NCBI GenBank assembly: GCA_002409375.1
Contig: DHNF01000072.1
Coordinates: forward strand, 608-10,714
Direction of reading: 5' to 3'
Length of the DNA: 10,107 nt
From: Ruminococcaceae bacterium UBA5423
GTDB taxonomy: Bacteria > Bacillota > Clostridia > Oscillospirales > Acutalibacteraceae
The position numbers were made by a program, and so were the translations under genes. Shown piece after piece: positions 1 through 5,866 of the stretch. Each line of letters begins with the position of its first letter. The stretch's first letter is position 1. The notes beneath the pieces were generated by a model. The model searched no databases and was not told where the DNA came from. It was given only the letters and a program-made list of their open reading frames with translations.

Positions 1-381
1 GGAAGAACTGGAAGAAGACAGTAGCTTTATATTGCTAAGTTCAATTGAAGCCATGCTTGTATTTGCGGGCAATGAAACACTCACAAATCTTGAATGCTCA
101 GGATTAAGCATTACGGCTGTTTTGTGAACAAAAAACTTGCTTGACAGCACATTTGAGCCGGACAACGTGTTGAAATATTTGCCCTGAAAATCCATCAATT
201 TGCTAATAATTGATCTATAGTCTTCTTGTTGCCACAACAAAAGCTGCTTTTGCTGGTTTACCTTGTCAATTTTTGCGGTGCTCGCCGCTGTCATTTTTTT
301 AACAATGCTTTCGGTATCAAGACCGGATACTAAACCGGAAATCCCTGTATAACCGCCACCGCCCCCGACAGATGACACCAT
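1..381 (-). CDS. fliD: Flagellar filament cap protein FliD, N-terminal part (runs off left edge)
   Basis: Reading the minus strand from an ATG at 381-379 gives 127 codons open to the left edge. The start is supported by AAAGGGG at 395-389, seven bases upstream. The protein begins MVSSVGGGGG and then has GISGLVSGLDTESIVKKM (residues 13-30), the classic FliD/HAP2 N-terminal signature that forms the D0 leg of the cap. Residues 35-70 are heptad-like and rich in Lys and Gln, as expected for the coiled-coil leg. FliD oligomerises at the filament tip and folds exported flagellin into place. It is usually 450-700 residues, so most of the gene lies outside the window. The five-glycine run at residues 6-10 is an unusual flexible extension before the conserved motif. 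It lies 75 bp behind the flagellin gene with no sigma-28-type promoter of its own that I can see, so it is probably expressed by readthrough past the hairpin at 405-444. Confidence 0.93.
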   Translation of the reverse strand, partial: MVSSVGGGGGYTGISGLVSGLDTESIVKKMTAASTAKIDKVNQQKQLLLWQQEDYRSIISKLMDFQGKYFNTLSGSNVLSSKFFVHKTAVMLNPEHSRFVSVSLPANTSMASIELSNIKLLSSSSSS

Positions 382-404
382 TGCAATTCCCCTTTCTGCA
401 CGTA

Positions 405-444
405 TTTACATAAAGCCGGCATTAAAATGCCGGCTTTATGTAAA
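405..444 (-). terminator. Perfect hairpin after the flagellin gene; partial terminator or 3' stabiliser
   Basis: An 18-bp perfect inverted repeat (405-422 and 427-444) with a four-base loop begins 12 bases after the flagellin stop codon. The core is the GC-rich eight-base pair GCCGGCAT/ATGCCGGC. On the minus strand the core is followed by TTTATGT, an imperfect U-tract, and the full stem is followed by TACG with no U-run. It therefore looks like a leaky terminator or an RNA-stabilising 3' hairpin. It sits 9 bases before the fliD ribosome binding site, so it could set the large flagellin-to-cap mRNA ratio that filament assembly requires. The structure is read directly from the sequence; the function is inferred. 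Confidence 0.65.
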
Positions 445-456
445 CCGTTTGCCCGG

Positions 457-1233
457 TTATCTGAGTAGCTGAAGAACACCCTGAGGCTGGCTGTTAGCCT
501 GGGCAAGCATTGCCTGTGCTGCCTGAAGCAGGATGCTGTTTTTGGTGAATTCCATCATTTCCTCCGCCATGTCAACATCGCGAATACGGGACTCGGATGC
601 TGTAAGGTTCTCGGCGGTGGTGTTGAGATTGTTTACCGTGTGTTCGAGCTGGTTCTGCCATGCACCATACTGTGCTCTGTCTGAGTTTACGGTTTCGATA
701 GCAGTATCTATTTCGTCTGCTGTGGAAACATTGGTAAGAGCGCCGCCAAATGTGATAGCCTTAATATTGATTACAGCAGCGCCTGATACATCGGCTATGT
801 CAACGCCCGTAAAAGATGAATCGAGCATAGCTATGCCGTTAAATTCGGTGTCGGTTAAAACCTTGTCGATAGCAGCACCCAAAGCGTCAAGCTCCAGATT
901 GATGTTTGCAACGTCGGTATCAGTATCATAAGTGCCATTGGCTGCCTGAACCTTAAGCTCCTTCATCCTTATGAGCATATCGGACACTTCGTTCAATGCA
1001 CCCTCTGCCGTTTGGATAAGTGAAATGCCGTCCTGTGCATTTCTTGTTGCCTGACCAAGACTGCGAATTTGACTTCTCATTTTTTCCGAAATCGAAAGGC
1101 CAGCCGCATCGTCGGCAGCGCGGTTAATCCTAAGACCGGATGAAAGCTTTTCCATAGCTTTGCTGGATTGAAGATTGTTCACATTCATTTGACGCAATGT
1201 GTTAAGTGCCGAAATGTTGTGATTAATACGCAT
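457..1233 (-). CDS. hag: Flagellin, short form with only the D0/D1 core
   Basis: The 258-residue product is the filament subunit, exported through the flagellar type III apparatus and polymerised under the FliD cap. Residues 1-100 carry the conserved N-terminal D0/D1 helices (NISALNTLRQM, then SSGLRINRAADDAAGLSISE at 31-50, then NAQDGISLIQTAEGAL). The C-terminus carries RIRDVDMAEEMMEFTK, LLQAAQAMLAQANSQPQGVL and the final LLR. Only about 110 residues separate the two halves, so the variable D2/D3 domains of enterobacterial flagellins (about 500 residues) are absent; B. subtilis Hag is similarly short. The ATG at 1233-1231 is preceded by AAGGAGG at 1247-1241 with seven bases of spacing, the strongest ribosome binding site in the window. 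A sigma-28-type promoter lies at 1316-1342, and three ANGGA motifs in the leader suggest CsrA control. The gene follows csrA and fliW. Confidence 0.97.
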   Translation of the reverse strand: MRINHNISALNTLRQMNVNNLQSSKAMEKLSSGLRINRAADDAAGLSISEKMRSQIRSLGQATRNAQDGISLIQTAEGALNEVSDMLIRMKELKVQAANGTYDTDTDVANINLELDALGAAIDKVLTDTEFNGIAMLDSSFTGVDIADVSGAAVINIKAITFGGALTNVSTADEIDTAIETVNSDRAQYGAWQNQLEHTVNNLNTTAENLTASESRIRDVDMAEEMMEFTKNSILLQAAQAMLAQANSQPQGVLQLLR

Positions 1234-1242
1234 GTTTTTTCC

Positions 1243-1300
1243 TCCTTGAAATGTGTTGAATTCCTTTTCATTTATAAAAAGCAGTCCGTACGCTACAGCT
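1243..1300 (-). promoter_or_regulatory. Flagellin mRNA leader with three candidate CsrA-binding sites
   Basis: On the minus strand the leader has three ANGGA motifs: ACGGA at 1289-1285, AAGGA at 1266-1262, and AAGGA at 1247-1243 inside the Shine-Dalgarno sequence. The first lies in a small hairpin (1280-1300, arms AGCTGT and ACTGCT with one mismatch) whose loop holds its two G residues, the preferred presentation for CsrA. In B. subtilis, CsrA binds two sites in the hag leader, one overlapping the Shine-Dalgarno sequence, and blocks ribosome binding; FliW relieves this. The motifs are seen; CsrA binding here is inferred from them and from the adjacent fliW and csrA genes. Confidence 0.7.
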
Positions 1301-1315
1301 CTTTATCTACTTTAT

Positions 1316-1342
1316 ATATCGGTTGAAAATTACATTTATTTA
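1316..1342 (-). promoter_or_regulatory. Sigma-28 (SigD/FliA)-type promoter of the flagellin gene
   Basis: On the minus strand TAAA at 1342-1339 is followed after exactly 15 bases by ACCGATAT at 1323-1316, matching the sigma-28 consensus TAAA-N15-GCCGATAW with one mismatch in the -10. Transcription would start near 1309, giving a leader of about 75 nt. The -35 TAAA lies within the last sense codon of csrA (AAA) plus the preceding T, directly next to the csrA TAA stop. The -10 and the bases after it (CCGATATATAARGT) also occur at the flgM promoter (5837-5863). Confidence 0.88.
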
Positions 1343-1566
1343 GGGTTTTTAATTATTTTTTTTAATGTTTTAAGTTTTTCGTCCGATACAGCTTTAGATG
1401 CATATATGTTTTCTTTTTTTGTATCCAATATTTCCTTGCGCAATATTGTCACATCCGGCGGCGCATCAATGCCAATGCGAACCTTACCGTCAATTTCTAA
1501 TACGGTAACCACAATGTCTTGCCCTATAAGAACTGATTCCCCCGGCTTTCTTGAAATAATAAGCAT
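1336..1566 (-). CDS. csrA: Carbon storage regulator CsrA, RNA-binding translational repressor
   Basis: The 76-residue protein begins MLIISRKPGESVLIG and continues VLEIDGKVRIGIDAPPDV and TILRKEIL, the full CsrA fold of five beta strands. The basic N-terminal strand (L2-R6) and the Arg of ILRKE near residue 43 correspond to the two RNA-contacting regions of the dimer. The tail beyond residue 52 (TKKENIYASKAVSDEKLKTL and a Lys-rich end) is slightly longer than in E. coli CsrA (61 residues) and close to B. subtilis CsrA (74). The ATG is one base after the TAG stop of fliW, and no strong Shine-Dalgarno sequence precedes it (only GAGTTGG), so translation is probably coupled to fliW. The likely target is the flagellin mRNA immediately downstream, with FliW as the protein antagonist. 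Confidence 0.96.
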   Translation of the reverse strand: MLIISRKPGESVLIGQDIVVTVLEIDGKVRIGIDAPPDVTILRKEILDTKKENIYASKAVSDEKLKTLKKIIKNPK

Positions 1567-1567
1567 T

Positions 1568-2002
1568 CTATACCAACTCGTTATCTTTTATAATTCTGAA
1601 CTTTATAGGGTAATCCGGCTCGTCTGTTACATATTGCTTTGCATAATTATTTTCTATATTTAATACGATAGGTGATTTCAGGTTAATGGTAATATCTTTA
1701 ATGTTACCTGGAACAGTGGCAATGGCAAGACATCTTATATTATCCTTGCATTTTACCTTTAATTCCCTACATACTCTATTGTTTTTTGGCGGCTTGTAGC
1801 CGGGGTAAAAATAAACAGGGTCACATACAACAAAGCATACCTGCCCGCACTGGGATTGAAGATGTATAAACGGCCATATGTCCTTTGAAAATTTAAGGTC
1901 ATATCGCGTTATATCCTCAAACCCCAATATGCCGTCTTCAAAAATTAGCGTATTCAAGTTTTGATCCGTTTTTGCTTGCATAATATTATCACCGTTAATC
2001 AT
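1568..2002 (-). CDS. fliW: Flagellar assembly factor FliW, CsrA antagonist and flagellin-binding protein
   Basis: The 144-residue protein has the FliW pattern: FEDGILGFEDITRYDL (residues 21-36), a PFIHLQS segment, then a hydrophobic strand and DPVYFYPGYKPP, and a beta-rich second half ending YPIKFRII. In the B. subtilis model FliW binds either flagellin or CsrA; when cytoplasmic flagellin falls, free FliW sequesters CsrA and lets flagellin be translated. The chosen ATG at 2002 overlaps the preceding TGA as ATGA and has GAGG with seven bases of spacing. A second candidate, the ATG at 1981 (residue 8), has GGTGAT in front of it and would give a start nearer the usual FliW N-terminus, so the first seven residues are uncertain. 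It is followed immediately by csrA, the usual fliW-csrA pair. Confidence 0.94.
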   Translation of the reverse strand: MINGDNIMQAKTDQNLNTLIFEDGILGFEDITRYDLKFSKDIWPFIHLQSQCGQVCFVVCDPVYFYPGYKPPKNNRVCRELKVKCKDNIRCLAIATVPGNIKDITINLKSPIVLNIENNYAKQYVTDEPDYPIKFRIIKDNELV

Positions 2003-2595
2003 ACTCTCGCCTCGAAACCATGATCTTTGCGTTCCTCTTTAAGTCGATTATAATTCTCTGGAATATGTTCTATGATCACCTGGGGGTATTTTACTATATG
2101 TATCTTTAATTCATATGGAACATATTCGAAACTGGGGCGGCTAATATTCCAAATAAATTCGAGTTCATCAGGGATATAACTAATATCCAGCTTTCCTTCG
2201 GTTACTGTTATTTCCGGACCGCCTTCCGGAATAAAGCAAAGTGCGGTTTCAATGACGGGAATAAAGCTTTCAGCCGCAATATCAGCAATGCTTACATTGC
2301 TGGCTGCCATGGCATTGCCCTCTTCAACAGTATGACCAACCGCTTCCCGTGCTGCCACCACTGCTTTGTCGGCATAATCTTTCATAAGGGCAAGTGTTGG
2401 CTTCATGGACATTATACTTTTCCTAAGGCCCTTATTAGATATATTTATCCTTGCAGGCTCGGTCCTTATTTTAAGCCCGTTAACCTTACGGACTATGTTT
2501 AACTGTGGCTTTGGACTATGTATTTTTAACTCGGCCTTTTTAGATTCGAACCGCAATTGTATTGGAACGGTACTTATTCTAAAAAGTGGACCCAA
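1999..2595 (-). CDS. DUF6470/YviE-like protein of unknown function between flgL and fliW
   Basis: About 198 residues. I recognise it mainly by position and composition as the YviE/DUF6470 family found between flgL and fliW in Bacillota; no biochemical role is known to me. The N-terminal ~60 residues are short alternating strand-like segments with basic and polar residues (PIQLRFESKKAELKIHSPKP, then QLNIV, LKIRTEPARINIS). A predicted helical stretch follows (DYADKAVVAAREAVGHTVEE), then a beta-rich C-terminal half rich in Pro, Tyr and Glu (KLDISYIPDELEF, YELKIHIVKYPQVIIEHIPE). There is no signal peptide or membrane segment, so it should be cytoplasmic. Start choice: the longest frame opens with GTG at 2604, but GAGGTG at 2607-2602 is placed six bases before a TTG at 2595, giving MGPLFRIS, which fits the family's usual beginning better. 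The stop overlaps the fliW start by four bases, so expression is coupled. Confidence 0.78.
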   Translation of the reverse strand: MGPLFRISTVPIQLRFESKKAELKIHSPKPQLNIVRKVNGLKIRTEPARINISNKGLRKSIMSMKPTLALMKDYADKAVVAAREAVGHTVEEGNAMAASNVSIADIAAESFIPVIETALCFIPEGGPEITVTEGKLDISYIPDELEFIWNISRPSFEYVPYELKIHIVKYPQVIIEHIPENYNRLKEERKDHGFEARV

Positions 2596-2611
2596 TTGCG
2601 ACACCTCAATT

Positions 2612-3577
2612 TTACCTTAAGAAATCAAGAAGTGATAGCTCAAGCATTTTAGAACCCATTTGTAAAGCAGCTTTGTATGTCATCTCTGTCATTTTATAGT
2701 GCATAATTGCTTCGGCCTCGTCTACAGATTCTACTGCGTTTTGCTTTTTCTTTAGGTTGAGCTCATCTAACGATAACCTGTCGTCTAAAAAATCGATAAA
2801 ACTGCACCTTTCACCTATCCCGGCAACCTCAACTAAAATAGTGTCGGATTTTTGAGACAGCTTTTGCAAATATTGCTCCATTTGAGACATATCGTTGTTT
2901 TGAAGCGATGTAACTATTTGAGAAAAGAGATTGTAAATATTGTTTGAAAACCCGTTTTCGTCGATGCCATATCCCAAAATTTGACTGCCCGGAATGCCGA
3001 CCGGCAAAGCAGAATGAGCAAGTGGCTGCCCCGACACATCAAATGCAATTCCGAGTCCGATATCAGCGTATATCTGGTCGGTGCTCACCGTTGAATTATC
3101 CATATCCTCGCCGTTATAAAGCAACTTGCCCGAAACAATGGTAAAGGGAGTGGATACCGTATTAGGACCGCCAAAAATGTATTTGCCCGCAAAATTAGTG
3201 TTTCCAAGCTTGAAAATCTGATCCTGCAAGCTTTTAATAATATTAGCCGTAACCAGCCTGTTTTCTTCAGACATTGTTCCGGTGGCGGCCTGTATTAATG
3301 AATCCTTAGCTTGTGTTATAATATCCGATATGCCCATAAGAGCCGACTCAATTTCATCATATGTACCCTGTATATCGCGGATATTATTTCTATATTGTTC
3401 TGTTCTTGACATGCTTCTTCTTACTTTGAATGCTTTAAGAGCTCCTGCTGTATCCTGTGAAGCTTTTGAAAACTTCATACCGGTATATACCTGTTCACTG
3501 ATAGCATCCATGTTTGAGGCTGCACTGTTGATACTCCTGGAAAACTTATTTACAAGCATATTATTAGTTACGCGCAT
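2612..3577 (-). CDS. flgL: Flagellar hook-associated protein 3, FlgL
   Basis: The 321-residue protein is the second hook-filament junction protein, placed between FlgK and flagellin. Its N-terminus MRVTNNMLVNKFSRSINSAA and the following YTGMKFSKASQDTAGALKAF parallel the flagellin D0/D1 region, as in all FlgL proteins. NTNFAGKYIFGGPNT near residue 130 is the typical FlgL motif, and the C-terminus (MTEMTYKAALQMGSKMLELSLLDFLR) is the matching D0 helix. Length is slightly above the ~300 of B. subtilis FlgL. The ATG at 3577-3575 has AAGGGGGGG with a seven-base spacer. That site starts at the flgK stop codon and includes a run of seven G (minus strand, 3591-3585). The gap to flgK is 14 bases, indicating one transcript and coupled translation. 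FlgN, encoded two genes upstream, is its expected export chaperone. Confidence 0.95.
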   Translation of the reverse strand: MRVTNNMLVNKFSRSINSAASNMDAISEQVYTGMKFSKASQDTAGALKAFKVRRSMSRTEQYRNNIRDIQGTYDEIESALMGISDIITQAKDSLIQAATGTMSEENRLVTANIIKSLQDQIFKLGNTNFAGKYIFGGPNTVSTPFTIVSGKLLYNGEDMDNSTVSTDQIYADIGLGIAFDVSGQPLAHSALPVGIPGSQILGYGIDENGFSNNIYNLFSQIVTSLQNNDMSQMEQYLQKLSQKSDTILVEVAGIGERCSFIDFLDDRLSLDELNLKKKQNAVESVDEAEAIMHYKMTEMTYKAALQMGSKMLELSLLDFLR

Positions 3578-3591
3578 AGTAATGCCCCCCC

Positions 3592-5040
3592 TTATCTTCC
3601 AACAATGCCCGTTCTGTTTATAAGAACTTCGAGCATTTCGTCCATTGCAGTCATAATACGGGCTGCGGCATTGTATGCCTTTTGATATTTCACCATATTT
3701 ATGGCCTCTTCATCAATAGAAACGCCCATAATGGACTCGCGCTGATTGTAAATAGTAGTTAAAACAAATTCTGATGCATTTTTCATATCCTGGGTGTACT
3801 CAGTCTCTATCCCAATATCACCTATCAATGATACTGCGAACTCTTCAAATGTACCTCTAAAATAGGGGGTGATGCTTTGCTTTGAGTTCATACTGTCCAG
3901 CATTTTTAACAGGTTTTGGTTGTTGCCATCCTCAGATGAAAAGTCAGACTCTGTTATAAATTGCGCATCGTTGAGCCACTCATCGGATAACCTGATACTT
4001 TCGGCAGTGATGTTTCCGTTTTCATCACCTATAAAAAGCAGGTTTTCGCCGGACGGATCGTTGATGCTATTGAAATTGTCTGCAAAAGCCTTTGCTAAAT
4101 CGTCAATTGCTTGCTGGAAATATGCTATCCCCCTTGTGCTGTCTTCATCGGCAGATGCATAAATTCCTTTGCCGTTAAGCCCTTCAAGATATCCTGCAAT
4201 GCTGCCGGAGGAAATCTGTATCTCTTGTTTGCCGTTTAGCATTACAGACACAGGATAATCCGAAGCCTCCAAAGACAAGGTGCTTATCTTGTTGTTCTTG
4301 TCACTATCAATTAAATATGTACCATTAAGCTTTACTGAAACCTCACCGTCAGGCTTTAGCTCATAGTCTGCGCCTATTAAGCCAGACAATTTGTCAAGCA
4401 TCAGATTTCTCTCGTCTAATAGCTCATTAGGGCTGTGACCGTGTGAATAATCGCCTTTTATTTCAAAATTAAGGTCAGCAATTTTTTTAATGGTTCTGTT
4501 TATATCATCTATGTCAGTTTTGGCATAGAAAACCTGTTGTTCTTTTATATCTTTCAAACTTAGAGAATACTGATTAAGCACTTCTGTTACTTTTTGTGCC
4601 GAAGACCTAAATATCGAAGCGAACTCCACAGTTTCAGCATTTAAAGAAAAATCCTGCAGCTTATTGTAAAAATCATTGAGCCTATCGTTAAGACCGTTTG
4701 TTGATATCTCGTCAAGCACATTTTCTATATCGGTAAGAACAGATAACCGTACAGACAACTTTCCCAATTCGGCAGATTCTTTTCTATACCGAACGTCGAT
4801 AAATTGATCCCTTATTTGCTGAATGCCCTTGATATCTGCACCCTGTCCCACTGAATCGCCTTTTGCCCTTGCATATCTTGCAGCCCCGGAGTCAAGAGAC
4901 AAAGATGTAATGTCAACCCTTTGCCTTGTATACCCTTCGGTATTAACATTTGAAACATTTTGCCCGGTGACATCCAAAGCCCTTTGGCTTACCATCAAAG
5001 CTTTTCTGGCTGCTTCAAATCCAAAAAAAGTGGCTCTCAT
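3592..5040 (-). CDS. flgK: Flagellar hook-associated protein 1, FlgK
   Basis: The 482-residue protein is the first junction protein, built directly on the hook. It opens with TFFGFEAARKALMVSQRALD and VTGQNVSNVNTEGYTRQRVD (about residues 4-43), the rod/hook-family N-terminal motif with the HAP1-specific NTEGYTRQRV. The C-terminus YQKAYNAAARIMTAMDEMLE followed by VLINRTGIVGR is the conserved FlgK D0 helix. The middle contains DIDDINRTIKKIADLNFEIK and ELLDERNLMLDKLSGLIGAD (about residues 175-230), typical of the D1 helices. It is shorter than Salmonella FlgK (553) and near B. subtilis FlgK (about 507), so the exposed middle domains are reduced. GGAGG precedes the ATG by five bases. It lies 16 bases after flgN and 14 before flgL. 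Confidence 0.96.
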   Translation of the reverse strand: MRATFFGFEAARKALMVSQRALDVTGQNVSNVNTEGYTRQRVDITSLSLDSGAARYARAKGDSVGQGADIKGIQQIRDQFIDVRYRKESAELGKLSVRLSVLTDIENVLDEISTNGLNDRLNDFYNKLQDFSLNAETVEFASIFRSSAQKVTEVLNQYSLSLKDIKEQQVFYAKTDIDDINRTIKKIADLNFEIKGDYSHGHSPNELLDERNLMLDKLSGLIGADYELKPDGEVSVKLNGTYLIDSDKNNKISTLSLEASDYPVSVMLNGKQEIQISSGSIAGYLEGLNGKGIYASADEDSTRGIAYFQQAIDDLAKAFADNFNSINDPSGENLLFIGDENGNITAESIRLSDEWLNDAQFITESDFSSEDGNNQNLLKMLDSMNSKQSITPYFRGTFEEFAVSLIGDIGIETEYTQDMKNASEFVLTTIYNQRESIMGVSIDEEAINMVKYQKAYNAAARIMTAMDEMLEVLINRTGIVGR

Positions 5041-5056
5041 ATTAACCTCCGTATAT

Positions 5057-5488
5057 CTAAACCTTGCAAAGCCTAATGTTTTCTACTTCATTTGCGTGAT
5101 CTTTTGCCAACAGCTTATTGACAACCGACAGGCGCTGTTTAAGCAATTTTTGATTTAAATCATTAACTTTTTTTAATTTATATAAAACATCACTAAGGTT
5201 TTGAAAGACCTCAGTGTATTTATCTTTATTGCCAGCATCGGCACAACGTTCGATAAACTCGTTTATGGTGATTTCGGAAAGCCCCATCTCATCTAAAAGC
5301 TTAGTCCTTTTGTGCTCGAGGCTTTCCATTTGCATTACAAACAACTGATCATCTCGAACAATTGTGTCAAGCACTTTGATATCTCCAGCGACCAAACAAT
5401 CTGTTTTTTTGTTTTGGATAGCTAAATATTTGTTGCAAGTATCAAGCTGATCCTGCAAAACCCTTAATAGCTGCCGGGTTTTTTTCAA
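5057..5488 (-). CDS. flgN: FlgN-type chaperone for FlgK and FlgL
   Basis: The 143-residue, largely helical and charged protein has the FlgN/YvyG pattern: an N-terminal heptad-rich helix (LLRVLQDQLDTCNKYLAIQN), a central region with MQMESLEHKRTKLLDEMGLS (residues 53-72), and a C-terminal helix (LYKLKKVNDLNQKLLKQRLS) of the kind that binds the C-termini of hook-associated proteins. Sequence conservation in FlgN is low, so the call leans on size, helix content and the position between flgM and flgK. The frame has no ATG or GTG before residue 1 back to the in-frame TGA; the start is TTG at 5488-5486. Two purine clusters lie upstream, GAGG nine bases away and AAGGG two bases away, neither ideal, so this gene may be translated weakly, in keeping with a chaperone. 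Confidence 0.85.
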   Translation of the reverse strand: MKKTRQLLRVLQDQLDTCNKYLAIQNKKTDCLVAGDIKVLDTIVRDDQLFVMQMESLEHKRTKLLDEMGLSEITINEFIERCADAGNKDKYTEVFQNLSDVLYKLKKVNDLNQKLLKQRLSVVNKLLAKDHANEVENIRLCKV

Positions 5489-5518
5489 TACCCTTCGCCT
5501 CTTTCCTCACAAAGGAGA

Positions 5519-5794
5519 TTATAAAAGCATAGCTTTGATAATGTCACCGGTATCTACACGATAACTGCCTTGCTCTATTCTTTGTTTAATGAAATCAAGT
5601 TTTTCCACACTGAGCTTTTTGGTTTGAAACTTAATTATATTTTCTTTTATTGCAAGCTCCATTCGACTGACAGACGAGCCATTATCAATCTCAATCCTGT
5701 CAGTATTCCTTTTTGGTCCCTGCACACCAGTCTTTCTCTGAAATTTTTTCGTTGTGACTGAAGGTGAGATATGGTTTATCTTATTTATACGCAT
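5519..5794 (-). CDS. flgM: Anti-sigma-28 factor FlgM
   Basis: The 91-residue protein binds SigD/FliA and keeps it inactive until the hook is complete; it is then exported (in enterics) or otherwise inactivated. The C-terminal half (SVEKLDFIKQRIEQGSYRVD then TGDIIKAMLL, residues 62-91) is the characteristic sigma-binding helix pair with the conserved G-Y-x-V-D motif. The N-terminal half is polar, basic and low in hydrophobics (INKINHISPSVTTKKFQRKT), as in the disordered N-terminus of FlgM; INKIN..S is the family's opening pattern. The ATG at 5794-5792 is preceded by GGTGG with seven bases of spacing. A sigma-28-type promoter lies at 5837-5863, so FlgM is probably made under the control of the factor it inhibits. 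The sigD gene itself is about 1.6 kb upstream in the same cluster. Confidence 0.92.
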   Translation of the reverse strand: MRINKINHISPSVTTKKFQRKTGVQGPKRNTDRIEIDNGSSVSRMELAIKENIIKFQTKKLSVEKLDFIKQRIEQGSYRVDTGDIIKAMLL

Positions 5795-5836
5795 AATAGT
5801 TCCACCCGACTTTCTTTATACCTATCTTCACCTTAT

Positions 5837-5863
5837 ATATCGGACGATTATTAAAAATATTAA
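5837..5863 (-). promoter_or_regulatory. Sigma-28 (SigD/FliA)-type promoter of flgM-flgN-flgK-flgL
   Basis: The minus strand has TCCGATAT at 5844-5837 with TTAA 15 bases upstream (5863-5860). The -10 matches the sigma-28 consensus except at its first base, while the -35 is one base off TAAA. The downstream bases (CCGATATATAAGGTG) nearly repeat those at the flagellin promoter (CCGATATATAAAGTA). Transcription would begin near 5830, about 35 bases before the flgM start. The -35 lies just past the stop of the preceding rod gene. Confidence 0.8.
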
Positions 5864-5866
5864 ATT

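Noticed and set aside
533..931. Plus-strand open frame of 132 codons opposite the flagellin gene
   Set aside because: It is the antisense shadow of a highly conserved flagellin coding frame, with no ribosome binding site or recognisable domain. The other plus-strand frames (for example 4823-5158 and 9465-9812) were rejected for the same reason.
4727..4734. ACCGATAT on the minus strand inside flgK, identical to the flagellin promoter -10 box
   Set aside because: There is no TAAA-like element 14-16 bases upstream and the site lies mid-gene, so it is most likely a chance match.
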